Below, piece by piece: positions 10,128 through 19,037 of a stretch of 64,000 nucleotides of DNA. The number at the start of each line of letters is the position of its first letter. The first letter of the stretch is position 1. This DNA comes from Nibricoccus aquaticus (GTDB taxonomy: Bacteria > Verrucomicrobiota > Verrucomicrobiia > Opitutales > Opitutaceae). Location of the stretch: contig NZ_CP023344.1 in NCBI RefSeq assembly GCF_002310495.1, positions 868,001-932,000 on the forward strand, written 5' to 3'. The translations under genes were made by a program, and so were the position numbers. The notes under the pieces were generated by a model. It was not told the origin of the DNA and made no database searches. It was given only the letters and a program-made list of their open reading frames with translations.

Positions 10128-11173
10128 GCCTTCACCTCGCCTACGATCGTGAATTCCTCACGGTCATGGTAAAGATGCCGGATGCGCAGATTCGTCGTAT
10201 GCGTCGCGAGCACGCTGCCCGGCGCAGTGATCTCTTGGAGCAACGCGATCGCATCCACCCGCCCGAATTTCAAAATCACCACGAACCGCCGGCACCACCC
10301 GCGCAGAATCCACGGCTCGATCAGATTACGCATCACATGATGCGGCTCCTCGACCAGATCGCAGAACAACCAGTCAAACCGCTGCCCCTGTCCCGGCTCG
10401 AAACGAAACGCATCCTCCGTCCGATGCTCGATGAGCGCATGGCCCAGCGCACCACCCTTCAGAGGCCCGTTGTCCACCGCGACAACATGCGCCCGCCGCT
10501 TCGCCGCGCTATAACTCCACCCGCCCGGCGCCGCCCCGAGATCCGCCACCGTTTCCTCCACATCCGGCTCGCGCCCAAGCAACACATACGCCTCCTCCAC
10601 TTTCAGGTACGAACGCGACGGAGCCATCTCGTCATCCGCCATCCGGCGTTGCCCGCCGAATACGCATTCCCTCGCCACAAACACCCGTTTGAAGTCCGCG
10701 AAAAACACAAACAACCCGCGCACCCTCGCGATCCCGCGCGGCTTCTCCGGCGACGCCAGCTTCGCCACGCGCCCCATCTTCTTTTTGAGCAACTCGTCGA
10801 ACGCCTTCTCCACCCCGCTCATCCGCCGCCCCAACCCATCGAGCCCGCTCGCCGCTTCAAAAATTAACGGCCACGCGCCCTCAAATCGCTCCGTCCGCGC
10901 CGACTCGAAAAACTTTTCCGCTATCGCTCCCGCCAGCGCATTCACCGATTCCCCCGCGATCTCCACCGGATCGAGCAACACCGCGTGCGCGAAACAAAGC
11001 TCCGGCAACGTCCCCTTCGTCGCTCCGCCCGGACCCGCTCCCGCTCCCTCCGCTCCGCCCGCCTCAGTCCTCGCCCGCAGCCAGCCTTCGCCCCGCTCAA
11101 CCGCGACGATCCCATGCACCCGCAGCTCCTTCTCGAGGAGCAACTCAAAGCCGGCCTGACAGCGAAAAATCAT
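10124..11173 (-). CDS. rlmM: 23S rRNA C2498 2'-O-methyltransferase RlmM
   Basis: A protein of 349 residues from the chosen start MIFRCQAGFELLLEKEL. The Rossmann methyltransferase core is clear: DLGAAPGGWSYSAAKR binds S-adenosylmethionine, VVAVDNGPLKGG follows, and FDWLFCDLVEEPHHVMRNL with ILKFGRVDA holds the Asp and Lys of the K-D-K-E tetrad. Both order and spacing match E. coli RlmM, which modifies C2498 near the peptidyl-transferase centre. The frame could extend to 11287, but that stretch is Gly/Arg-rich and lies outside the family. It forms a coupled pair with the TrmH-family gene. Confidence 0.88.
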   Translation of the reverse strand: MIFRCQAGFELLLEKELRVHGIVAVERGEGWLRARTEAGGAEGAGAGPGGATKGTLPELCFAHAVLLDPVEIAGESVNALAGAIAEKFFESARTERFEGAWPLIFEAASGLDGLGRRMSGVEKAFDELLKKKMGRVAKLASPEKPRGIARVRGLFVFFADFKRVFVARECVFGGQRRMADDEMAPSRSYLKVEEAYVLLGREPDVEETVADLGAAPGGWSYSAAKRRAHVVAVDNGPLKGGALGHALIEHRTEDAFRFEPGQGQRFDWLFCDLVEEPHHVMRNLIEPWILRGWCRRFVVILKFGRVDAIALLQEITAPGSVLATHTTNLRIRHLYHDREEFTIVGEVKA

Positions 11174-11301
11174 GCGCCCATCCCGCCGCGCGCCGCCCCG
11201 CCACTCAAGCCCCAAACCGCTCCCCTCAACCCCCGCGCCCGCTCCACACCGCCCTCTCCTTCCCTCCATCGCCCCATCCGCCCTCAAAAAACTCAGCCCA
11301 A

Positions 11302-11330
11302 AAAAGTGTCACGTATTAAGTGACACTTTT
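11302..11330. repeat. Perfect AT-rich inverted repeat between divergent genes
   Basis: Arms AAAAGTGTCAC (11302-11312) and GTGACACTTTT (11320-11330) are exact reverse complements around a 7-base loop. The element lies about 130 bases before rlmM and about 200 before the BON gene, which diverge, so a simple terminator is unexpected. The remaining 11174-11528 spacer contains no gene that I can support. Confidence 0.8.
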
Positions 11331-11528
11331 CTCTGCCTTCGTTCCGCACCACTCCGCTCTGCCCCTCACGAGCCCTCACCGCGCGTCTCCACCGTCCCCG
11401 CTCTTGCCAATCTCACACGCTCCTCGCCCACTTGCTGAACCCGGCGCACTCATGGATGTCCGTGTAGCCACACTCATACCTGGTCGCTCATCCGTCTCCA
11501 TACGCACCACAACCTCTCCACTCCCCTC

Positions 11529-12056
11529 ATGAAACTTTTCATCTTTCTCCTCGGCATCGCTGCCGGTGCCGCCGGCTACCACTACTACCACAAGCCTGCC
11601 TGCCCCGCGCTTAACCCCGCACCCGCCGTCGAATCCCACTCCGACTCGTCTCACCCCGCCACTCACACCCCTTCAGCCGACACCCGCTCCTTTACCGAAA
11701 AAGCCCGCGACGGCGCCCTCGCTGCCAAGGACGGCATCTCCCAAAAACTCGTCGAGTGGCACCTCACGCCCGCCGAGATCAATCAGGAGCTCGAAAAAAC
11801 CGGCCGCGTCGTCCGCACCAAAGCCGCCGCCGCTGGCCAAGGCCTTTCCAACGCCCGCCTCGTCGCCGTGATCAAGGGCAAGTACGCACTCGAAGACGAC
11901 CTCTCCGCCCGCACCATCAACGTCGATGCCGACGCGGGTAAAATCACCCTCCGCGGCACCGCCAAATCCCCCGACCTCATCGCCCGCGCCATCGCCCTCG
12001 CCCTCGCGACCGACGGCGTCACCTCCGTCCACTCCGAACTCACCGTCGCCCCCTGA
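11529..12056 (+). CDS. BON-domain protein, membrane-anchored or secreted
   Basis: A 175-residue protein with an N-terminal hydrophobic segment (FIFLLGIAAGAAGYHYY) serving as membrane anchor or signal peptide. A Ser/Thr/Pro linker runs to about residue 55, a helical part (DGISQKLVEWHLTPAEINQE) follows, and a C-terminal BON domain ends the protein (LSARTINVDADAGKITLRG, then DGVTSVHSELTV). BON domains bind envelope phospholipid in osmotic-stress proteins such as OsmY. The gene is followed after 8 bases by a DUF1653 gene, so the two are probably co-transcribed. Confidence 0.8.
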   Translation: MKLFIFLLGIAAGAAGYHYYHKPACPALNPAPAVESHSDSSHPATHTPSADTRSFTEKARDGALAAKDGISQKLVEWHLTPAEINQELEKTGRVVRTKAAAAGQGLSNARLVAVIKGKYALEDDLSARTINVDADAGKITLRGTAKSPDLIARAIALALATDGVTSVHSELTVAP

Positions 12057-12064
12057 TCGCCCGC

Positions 12065-12298
12065 ATGTCATCCACGCCCGCTCCCAAACTCCGCCCCGGC
12101 CGCTACCGTCACTACAAAGGCAAAGACTACCAGGTCATCGACGTCGCCCGCCACAGCGAGACCGAGGAAGCACTCGTCGTGTATCGCCTTCTCTACGACG
12201 ACCACAGCCTCTGGGTCCGCCCCCTCGCCATGTTCACCGAAGAGATCGAGCACAACGGCCAACGCCAGCCCCGCTTCGCCTACCTCAGCGAAACCTAA
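12065..12298 (+). CDS. DUF1653 domain protein
   Basis: A 77-residue protein matching the DUF1653 pattern: GRYRHYKGKDYQVIDVARHS, then EEALVVYRLLYDD, LWVRPLAMFTEEIE and a final PRFAYL. Members are small single-domain proteins of unknown biochemical role, often encoded alone. The start 8 bases after the BON gene suggests co-expression. Confidence 0.85.
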   Translation: MSSTPAPKLRPGRYRHYKGKDYQVIDVARHSETEEALVVYRLLYDDHSLWVRPLAMFTEEIEHNGQRQPRFAYLSET

Positions 12299-12330
12299 AA
12301 TGAACCACACAGGCACAGAGCGCACAGCCC

Positions 12331-12446
12331 TCTCAACAAATACTCAAATCCTCCGAATCCTTCCGTCTCCGTGTCATCTGTGGTTAAAAATCCGAAGCTC
12401 GTTACTTCGCTCCGACCTTAGCGTCTTCGCGTCTTAGCGATTCACC
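12331..12446. repeat. Periodic micro-repeat tracts downstream of the DUF1653 gene
   Basis: The spacer begins with a loose 7-base period (TCTCAAC, AAATACT, CAAATCC). At 12371-12393 follows a tract ending GTGGTTAAAAATCC, and at 12405-12446 an 8-base-period tract built on TTAGCGTC, TTCGCGTC, TTAGCGAT. The last tract is repeated almost exactly at 21100-21142. No gene is seen between 12299 and 12490. Confidence 0.7.
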
Positions 12447-12490
12447 TAGTCATTGCCCGCGTTCGGCGTGACATCCCATCTCCGTCACCG

Positions 12491-15400
12491 TCACCCAAAC
12501 ACGCACAGCCGCTCGATCCCCGCCGCCGACCCATCGCGCAACCACCCATCGAGCTGCGCCTGATCCTTTAGCTGCTGCCCGCGCGCCCGCGGCACCGCGA
12601 AGAACCGGATCTCCGCGTCATGCAACGTCGTCATGTCTCCCCACAGCTTCTCAAACTGCGCCACCGGCATGATGTCCTCCTGCCCGTTGCCCCAGCGCTT
12701 CTTCACATCTTTGAGCGTCACATAGCTCGGCATCTTCGCCGCCAGCGCGCGCACACCCGCCGCGACCTTCGCCGCATCGCCGATCGTCTCGCGCGTCACG
12801 CCAAACAGCTCCAGCAACGAGTCCACGTGGATCCAGTTCGTCGCCGAGTTGTAGTACGTCAGCGCGAACTCGTCTTCCTCCCGCGCCATCGCGAGCCCTT
12901 CGACCAATCGCAACTGACCGTTCACCCGAGCCAGCCCGCCGCCGCGATCCTCCAGCCGACGCCGGATCACTTCCACGCTGATCGCCGCGCCTTCGAGGAT
13001 GTGCTTTCCAAAAACCACCGGATCGAGATTCGCGCCCAGCGTATCGATATTGTGGAGCATCAGATGCTCGACCTGCGGCTGCTTCGCCAGCAACTCCCGC
13101 AGCGTCCCGTTCAGCAGCAAATTCGCCACCTCGTACCAATGCCCGACCGGATGCAGACACTGCCCGGGTAAATTGTCCGTGTAGTCGCTCGCCTCGCCCG
13201 CGTTCACCGCCCAGTCGATCAGCGCCTTGTGCAGACTCGCGCGCACTTTCTCCTTCTGCGGATCGAGCTGCTGATGCGGCATCTCCTCAAACGCGAAGCG
13301 TAGATCGCGCGCCGTCGGCACCATGCGCAACCCGATCGACCTACCGGCCGACAACATCACGCGTCCGCCATAGCGGAAGTTTTTCTCCGCGCTCAAGACC
13401 GCCTCCGTCGCTCCATGCGTCAGATAACTCGTCGTGAAAATATGCGTCACCGGCGCACCGCTGAGTTTCCCCGTCGCCGCGCTCTTCGCGAGATGCGTCT
13501 CGATGAAACTCCGATGCCGCCCGCCCAGCTTCGCAAACGGATGCAGCGCCTTCACCGTCCCCGCTCCCTGCGTCCAGCGACTGCCCGCGCCCGCCGCGAG
13601 CGTCACGACCGCCACGCGTCCTTCACGCAACGCCTCCAGCCCGGCCTTCTCCGCCGCTTCATCGCGCGCATAAATCGGCACCACATCGCCCGCCGCCACG
13701 TCCTCGACCACCGCCGTCGCCGGCAGACGATTCTGCGCCAGCCCGATCCGTCCCGCACGCAACTCATCGCGAATCCGTTCGTGCTGCACCGAATCGAATC
13801 CGTTTTCCGCCAAAAGCTCGCGCACTGTCTTCGCTCCGCTCGTGCCATCTTTCCTGCGCTCCGTCTGCGCCGGAAAAATCCGCTGCATCATCGGCGCCAG
13901 CAGCGAACGCTCTCCGCCCGCGTACAAACTCGTCGCCGAAAACCGGTCCATCTCCCGCCGGATCTCCGGCCGCAACGTCCGCGGATCTTGCCGCAGCCAG
14001 CGCGGCACCATCATCAGATAATACTCCGGCGAAAACATCGCCGCGCCGGCATTGCGCAGCGTCGCATACGACCCGTTTTCGTTGATCTCAAAATCATACA
14101 CAACCGGGTCCATCGCGAACGGCAGCGCCGACTCCAGCGCCCGCTTCGTCCGCGTCATGATCTCCAGCAACGTCGCTCGTGCCTGCGCCTTCACCGCCGG
14201 ATCGACGAAAAAGCCCATGCCTCCGCCCGACATCCCGCCGAGCATCACGAAGCCGCGAAACTTAGCTCCAAGCGCCGCCCGCGCTTCCGCGATCAGCCGC
14301 TCAGTGTACGCGTTGCTCGCCCAAGGAATGATCGTCTGGATTGGCCCGAAGAAATTCTCCGTCGTCAGCTGCGCCACGCGCGCCACATCGCCGCTCTTCA
14401 ACGCATCGACGATCCCGCGCAAAATCTGCTGCGCCTCGATCCGCGCATTCCATTCCTTCTCCAGCTTCAGCAGATATTTCTCCGTCACCATTTCCAGAAT
14501 CGGACCTACGTTCTGCGACATGCCGCCGTGAACCAGAATTAAACTGTCCTGCAATTCCTTCCGCGTCCGCGCCGTGATCGCATCCGTGCCCAGCACCGTA
14601 TGCTTCGGCAGCAATCGCCCCCGGCTCGTACCGTATTCGGAATCCCCCGACTCCGCCGCCATGCCTTCGATCAACTTGATCCCCGGCCACACGCCGCCCG
14701 AATCCTGCCAGCCGCCGCCCGAGCCGCCCAGCCATTCGCCCAAAATCGCGCGGCTCAAAATCGTCCGCCGCTCCGCCTCGCTCAGCGCGCCCGTCAGCGA
14801 CGCCGTCTGCCCCGTCGCCCGCATGCACAGCGCGATCAAGCAGCCCAGCAGGTTCGTCGAAACCGCCAGCCGTGACCCCTTCGGAATGTCCCGCACCTGG
14901 CTCGCGATTTCCAACCCGCGCCCCGGCCCGACCAGCTTGCTCAAAATCTCCGACAACGCCTGCCCCGAGCCTTCCAACCCCGACGGGATAACCCCCGCCG
15001 CGATCACCGCCGCCTTGAGCAGCCCGAGGTAATCCTTCGCAAAATCGAAAACCTCATCGAGCGTCTTCACATCCGTCGTCGCGCCGAGATCCACACTCGT
15101 CAGCCGCAACACCGGCTCGTCGATCACCCGCAAAAACGCGCACACCGGCGGCCGCGTCTCCGCATCGCGCCCATGCACGCCAAGATTCACCGAGATATTC
15201 AGCACCTTCGCGCCATCGGGATAATCCATCCCGAGGAAAAAAATATCGCTCCACGCCGCATGACTCAGATCCATGCGCACCGCCGTCTCCTCGAACAGCA
15301 CCGGCATCGGATCTTCGCTCGTCGCCCGCTCCAGCAACTCCCGACGCAGCTTCAGCGGATAATCCAGCGGATGCCCCATGCGAAACATCCACTGATTTCC

Positions 15401-15817
15401 CCGCACCGTGCGCACTGTCTTCTGCACCTGCTGCGCGAGCGTCTTGAACGCCAGCCCGTGATACGCCGCCGACAGCGCGCTGCTCAGCGCATCCGACGTT
15501 CCATGCGCTTTCTGATGCGCCAGAAAAACACCCACCGCTTCTTCATAACGCCGCGCGAGACAGTGCTTGTGCCCCGCAAACGGGATCGTCCCGCTCGCAT
15601 CCGCCGCATAGTGCGGCGGCAGGAAATACCGGTGCAGCGCCTCCAGGAAAAAGATCGCCCGCACCCGGTGATAAAAATTCCCCGCCCGCTGCCGGTACGC
15701 CTCCAGCGCCTCCGCCATCGCCTCCAGCGCCGGCCGCGTCGCCGCGCGGCACAGTTTCTCAAAATAGTTCGCGCCGCTGTCAGCGCCTTCGACCAAAGCC
15801 AGCAAGGTAGCGTCCAC
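12491..15817 (-). CDS. Fused GHMP-family sugar kinase / sugar-1-phosphate nucleotidyltransferase
   Basis: An 1108-residue protein with two catalytic halves. After an unassigned helical region (about 1-170) comes a GHMP kinase resembling fucokinase: RMDLSHAAWSDIFFLG, then DIPKGSRLAVSTNLLG as the ATP-binding motif, GGSGGGWQDSGGVWPGIKLI, and a C-terminal GGMSGGGMGFF. From about residue 720 a UDPGP-type nucleotidyltransferase follows: VVTLAAGAGSRWTQGAG, the downstream Lys, and LMLHNIDTLGANLDP. The likely role is phosphorylating a sugar at C1 and activating it to a nucleotide sugar. Bacteroides FKP has the same activities in the opposite order. The GTG start is 11 bases after the upstream gene's stop, giving a tight operon. 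The sugar and nucleotide are not determined. Confidence 0.8.
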   Translation of the reverse strand: MDATLLALVEGADSGANYFEKLCRAATRPALEAMAEALEAYRQRAGNFYHRVRAIFFLEALHRYFLPPHYAADASGTIPFAGHKHCLARRYEEAVGVFLAHQKAHGTSDALSSALSAAYHGLAFKTLAQQVQKTVRTVRGNQWMFRMGHPLDYPLKLRRELLERATSEDPMPVLFEETAVRMDLSHAAWSDIFFLGMDYPDGAKVLNISVNLGVHGRDAETRPPVCAFLRVIDEPVLRLTSVDLGATTDVKTLDEVFDFAKDYLGLLKAAVIAAGVIPSGLEGSGQALSEILSKLVGPGRGLEIASQVRDIPKGSRLAVSTNLLGCLIALCMRATGQTASLTGALSEAERRTILSRAILGEWLGGSGGGWQDSGGVWPGIKLIEGMAAESGDSEYGTSRGRLLPKHTVLGTDAITARTRKELQDSLILVHGGMSQNVGPILEMVTEKYLLKLEKEWNARIEAQQILRGIVDALKSGDVARVAQLTTENFFGPIQTIIPWASNAYTERLIAEARAALGAKFRGFVMLGGMSGGGMGFFVDPAVKAQARATLLEIMTRTKRALESALPFAMDPVVYDFEINENGSYATLRNAGAAMFSPEYYLMMVPRWLRQDPRTLRPEIRREMDRFSATSLYAGGERSLLAPMMQRIFPAQTERRKDGTSGAKTVRELLAENGFDSVQHERIRDELRAGRIGLAQNRLPATAVVEDVAAGDVVPIYARDEAAEKAGLEALREGRVAVVTLAAGAGSRWTQGAGTVKALHPFAKLGGRHRSFIETHLAKSAATGKLSGAPVTHIFTTSYLTHGATEAVLSAEKNFRYGGRVMLSAGRSIGLRMVPTARDLRFAFEEMPHQQLDPQKEKVRASLHKALIDWAVNAGEASDYTDNLPGQCLHPVGHWYEVANLLLNGTLRELLAKQPQVEHLMLHNIDTLGANLDPVVFGKHILEGAAISVEVIRRRLEDRGGGLARVNGQLRLVEGLAMAREEDEFALTYYNSATNWIHVDSLLELFGVTRETIGDAAKVAAGVRALAAKMPSYVTLKDVKKRWGNGQEDIMPVAQFEKLWGDMTTLHDAEIRFFAVPRARGQQLKDQAQLDGWLRDGSAAGIERLCVFG

Positions 15818-15828
15818 GGTGATACAGC

Positions 15829-16698
15829 TTAGCGGCGGACCGCGGTTTTCGACGCATCGACGGCCAGCTCTTCCGCGAGCAGCGCCAGCACTTCCGTCCG
15901 CGCCGAGCCATTCAGCCCGAGCGCGATCTGCGCCCGCAACACGCCAAACTGCGCCTCCAGATCCGACCGCCTTCCCGCCAGCTCCGCCGCCAGATAACTC
16001 TCCCGCGTCGCCAACCGCGCCAGCGCGGGCGACAGCCCCAGCTTCGCCTCCGGCGCGAGCGCCGCTTTATCCTCCGCCAGCAACGTGAACACCGTCGGCG
16101 TCAGCACGTGCATCCCGAAGAAACACAGGTAATGCCCGCTCCGCAATCCCGGCACCACGCACTGTTGCTCAGCGACCGTCGGCGTCGGTTTCTCGATCAC
16201 GTTGTCGATCTGATAAAGCCCTGGCCGCCCCGCGCGCAGCGATCCCGCCACCGTCCCAAAAAATCTCAACTGGCTTTCATGCGTCGCCTGCACCGCCGAC
16301 ACCGCGCAGCCCTCCGCCTCCGCCACATCGAGCAGCTGCCGCGTGCAGCTCTTCTCCTGATTGCTCACATAAAGATGATCGCTCACTTGCAGCAGGAATT
16401 TCTCCCCGCCCACAAACTCCCGCCCGCAATAAACCGCGTGCCCATAACCGCCCGGCGTCGCCTGCTCGATAAACACCAGCGACTTCACGTACGCAGCGAG
16501 CACCGACTCGTACGCCGCGCGATCCGCCGGCGACACGATCAGCCCCACCTGCTCGATCCCCGCTGAAAGCATTTCATCCAAAATGATCGCCAGCGCCGCC
16601 TTCGACTCGCCATTGCGATCCGTGAGCGCCTGCAACGGCAGACGCCGCTGACTTGGTCCTGCTGCGGTGATGAGAGCCTTGCGAATCGAAATACTCAT
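15829..16698 (-). CDS. GalU-like sugar nucleotidyltransferase with a divergent nucleotide loop
   Basis: A 289-residue protein, close to GalU length, beginning MSISIRKALITAAGP. Family features are ATPGGYGHAVYCGREFVGGE and FLLQVSDHLYVS, the latter holding the metal-binding Asp (VSDH for the usual GDD), and YQIDNVIEKPTP. The N-terminal loop, normally G-x-GTR-x-P-x-TK, reads GPSQRRLPLQALTD, so substrate or activity may differ. Upstream codons to 16764 are Gly/Arg-rich and were left out. It precedes the kinase/nucleotidyltransferase fusion by 11 bases, so it may be its regulatory or catalytic partner. Confidence 0.7.
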   Translation of the reverse strand: MSISIRKALITAAGPSQRRLPLQALTDRNGESKAALAIILDEMLSAGIEQVGLIVSPADRAAYESVLAAYVKSLVFIEQATPGGYGHAVYCGREFVGGEKFLLQVSDHLYVSNQEKSCTRQLLDVAEAEGCAVSAVQATHESQLRFFGTVAGSLRAGRPGLYQIDNVIEKPTPTVAEQQCVVPGLRSGHYLCFFGMHVLTPTVFTLLAEDKAALAPEAKLGLSPALARLATRESYLAAELAGRRSDLEAQFGVLRAQIALGLNGSARTEVLALLAEELAVDASKTAVRR

Positions 16699-16793
16699 GG
16701 GGTGTTTCCCACGAGCCTCGCGAACACCCCCGCCACGCCGCAACCCGGAAAAGCCGTTGAACATTCTTTCACGTTCTTGTGTCGTCCTCCGCC

Positions 16794-17726
16794 ATGTCCG
16801 CCCTCTCGCGCGCCGATCTCTCAGACTCGCTCATTAAACGCCTCACCTGGGACGACCTCGACCTCGCCCACGCACGCAAACTCATCGAGCACGCCCGCGA
16901 CGAAGACCTCGCCGGCCTCGGCCTCCGTCACCGTCCCCGCACTACCGGCGACCGCTCCACCGCCAGCCTCCAGACCACTCCCCGCCAAGGCTCCGCCGAC
17001 CTCGTCGCCCGCGAACCCCTCGTCGTCTGCGGCCTCCCGCTCCTCTCGCTGATCCTCTCGATCTACGGCGGCGGCGCCACCGCCCAGCTCCGCGCCAAAG
17101 ACGGCGCCTTCCTCGAAAAAGGCTCCGTCCTCGCCACGCTCTCCGGCGATCCCCGAGTCCTCCTCACCGCCGAACGCGTCGCCCTCAACTTCCTCCAGCG
17201 CCTCTCCGGCATCGCCACGCAAACCCGCCGTTACGCCGCCGCCCTCGGCAAATCCCGCACCCGTCTTCTCGATACACGCAAGACCACCCCCGGCTGGCGC
17301 ATGTTGGAGAAATACGCCGTCGCCTGCGGTGGCGGCTGGAATCACCGCCTCGGCCTCTTCGACCGCGTCATGCTCAAGGATAACCACCTCGCCCTCCTCG
17401 GCGCGCTCGACGATCTCCCCTCCGCCGTCGCCCGCGCCAAAAAATCCGCCCCCGACCTCCCCGTCGAAGTCGAGGTGGACACTCTCGCCCAAATCCCGCC
17501 CGTCCTCGCCGCCGGCGCCGACGTCATCCTCCTGGATAACTTCACCCCCGCTCAGCTGAAAAAAGCCGTCGCCCTCATCGCCGGCCGCGCCTTCACCGAA
17601 GCCAGCGGCGGCATCACGCTCAAAACGCTCCCCAAACTCGCCGGCCTCGGCCTCGACTTCGCATCCACCGGCGCCCTCGTCCACCAAAGCATCTGGGTCG
17701 ATATCGCCCTCGATTGGAGAAAGTGA
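16794..17726 (+). CDS. nadC: Nicotinate-nucleotide pyrophosphorylase (carboxylating), NadC
   Basis: A 310-residue quinolinate phosphoribosyltransferase, converting quinolinate and PRPP to nicotinate mononucleotide, CO2 and pyrophosphate in NAD synthesis. Signature stretches are NFLQRLSGIATQTRRY, LLDTRKTTPGWRMLEKYAV, CGGGWNHRLGLFDRVMLKDN and DVILLDNFTP, with the Arg, His and Lys residues that bind quinolinate and PRPP. The ATG at 16794 was preferred to an in-frame GTG at 16779. The protein carries about 25 extra residues near position 45 (LRHRPRTTGDRSTASLQTTP) compared with short NadC enzymes. birA and coaX follow on the same strand. Confidence 0.93.
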   Translation: MSALSRADLSDSLIKRLTWDDLDLAHARKLIEHARDEDLAGLGLRHRPRTTGDRSTASLQTTPRQGSADLVAREPLVVCGLPLLSLILSIYGGGATAQLRAKDGAFLEKGSVLATLSGDPRVLLTAERVALNFLQRLSGIATQTRRYAAALGKSRTRLLDTRKTTPGWRMLEKYAVACGGGWNHRLGLFDRVMLKDNHLALLGALDDLPSAVARAKKSAPDLPVEVEVDTLAQIPPVLAAGADVILLDNFTPAQLKKAVALIAGRAFTEASGGITLKTLPKLAGLGLDFASTGALVHQSIWVDIALDWRK

Positions 17727-17817
17727 GAATTTGTCGCAACCACGTAGCCGGCTCGTGCGTCTTATGCTTATTAACCACCCCTCTTCAGCCCCTTTCCCTC
17801 CAGCCTAACACCGCCCG

Positions 17818-18807
17818 ATGAGCATCAGCACCGAGACCACCATCCTCCGCGCCCTGATTGAAAAAGAAAACGGCTTCGTCTCCGGAAGCATTCTCGCCCG
17901 CTCGCTCGACATGAGCCGCGTCGCCGTCTGGCAGCACATGGAAAAAATGCGCCGCCACGGCTTCGAGTTCGATGCCGTCCGCGCCCGCGGCTACCGCCTC
18001 ACCAAACGCCCCAACGCCGTTTACCCAGACCTCATCCACGCCTACCTCTCCTCGCGCAAACTCGCCTTCGACCTCATCTTCAACGAGGAAATCGACTCCA
18101 CCAACGACGAAGCCGCCCGCCAGCTCGCCGCCGGCCGCGAAGCCCCCTTCATCGTCGTCGCCACCAAACAGACCAAAGGCCGCGGCCGCTTCGGTCGCGT
18201 CTGGCACAGCGAGGCCAACGGCAACTTGTACATCAGCTTCGCCTTCCGCCCCCAGCTCGAGCCCGCCCGCATGCAGACGTTTACCCTCTGGATGGGCATC
18301 AACCTCTGCGAACTCATCGCCAACTTCACCCGCACCACTCCCGGCCTGAAATGGCCCAACGACATCCTCTTCGACGGCCGCAAAGCCGGCGGCATCCTCA
18401 CCGAAGCCCGTATCGACTCCGACCAGATCCGCGACCTCGTCTTCGGCCTCGGCCTCAACCTCAACAGCGACTCCGACTCCTGGCCCGCCGCCCTCACCAA
18501 ACGCGCCATCTCCCTCGCCGAGCACACCAACACCCCGCTCGACATCAATAAATTCACCGCCGCCCTCATCGGCCGCGTCCTCGACGCCTACGACCAGTTT
18601 GTCTCCGGCGCCTACCAGAAAACCTTCGCCGACCGCTGGCACGAGTACGACATCCTCCGCGGCAAATCCATCAAGCTCCTCCACGGCAGCGAAACCATTT
18701 CCGGCACCGCCTCCGGCATCGACGACGAAGGCTCCCTCATCGTCAAAACCGATAAGGGCCGCACCGAACGTTTCCGCGCCGGCGAAGTCACCATCGAGAA
18801 AAAATAG
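17818..18807 (+). CDS. birA: Biotin--[acetyl-CoA-carboxylase] ligase BirA
   Basis: A 329-residue bifunctional-type BirA. An N-terminal winged helix (residues 1-65, SGSILARSLDMSRVAVWQHM) suggests it also represses biotin genes. The catalytic core has KGRGRFGRVWHS, the biotinyl-AMP-binding loop, then KWPNDILFDGRKAGGILTE, and a small C-terminal SH3-like domain. It activates biotin with ATP and attaches it to the carboxyl-carrier protein lysine. No biotin synthesis genes lie nearby. coaX follows, a pairing also seen in other bacteria. Confidence 0.95.
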   Translation: MSISTETTILRALIEKENGFVSGSILARSLDMSRVAVWQHMEKMRRHGFEFDAVRARGYRLTKRPNAVYPDLIHAYLSSRKLAFDLIFNEEIDSTNDEAARQLAAGREAPFIVVATKQTKGRGRFGRVWHSEANGNLYISFAFRPQLEPARMQTFTLWMGINLCELIANFTRTTPGLKWPNDILFDGRKAGGILTEARIDSDQIRDLVFGLGLNLNSDSDSWPAALTKRAISLAEHTNTPLDINKFTAALIGRVLDAYDQFVSGAYQKTFADRWHEYDILRGKSIKLLHGSETISGTASGIDDEGSLIVKTDKGRTERFRAGEVTIEKK

Positions 18808-18823
18808 TCCCCGCCCTCCGAGC

Positions 18824-18960
18824 TAGAGCCCGCACACCGAGGTAGAGCCCGCACGCCTTGCGCGGCTATGTTCGACTCCCCCCCGCGTTCCACGCCTCTT
18901 CTCGGCATCCGCCCCCGCCCACGCCTGCGCCCCCTTCGGCATTCGGCCTTCGGATTTCAT
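18824..18960. repeat. Upstream copy of a ~120-bp direct repeat flanking coaX, with hairpin
   Basis: The copy runs from GGTAGAGCCCGCACGCC through a TTCGACTCC-containing middle and CGTTCCACGCC to a 7-base periodic tail (TTCGGCA, TTCGGCC, TTCGGAT) at 18932-18960. Its first part includes the CCGCACG/TGCGCGG hairpin, preceded by a partial extra head at 18824. A near-identical copy is at 19838-19963. Confidence 0.75.
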
Positions 18961-18980
18961 CCGCACCGCCCGCGCCTGCG

Positions 18981-19013
18981 CATTGGTCATTGATCAATCG
19001 GTCACTGGCCACT
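18981..19013 (+). repeat. Heptad repeat, GGTCAYT family, upstream of coaX
   Basis: Degenerate 7-base units (TTGGTCA, TTGATCA, ATCGGTC, ACTGGCC) end 24 bases before the coaX start codon. The same family, in the same orientation to the downstream gene, occurs at 21971-22003 and 25805-25836. Confidence 0.75.
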
Positions 19014-19037
19014 CCGATTGCGCCCCCGCAATCGGCC

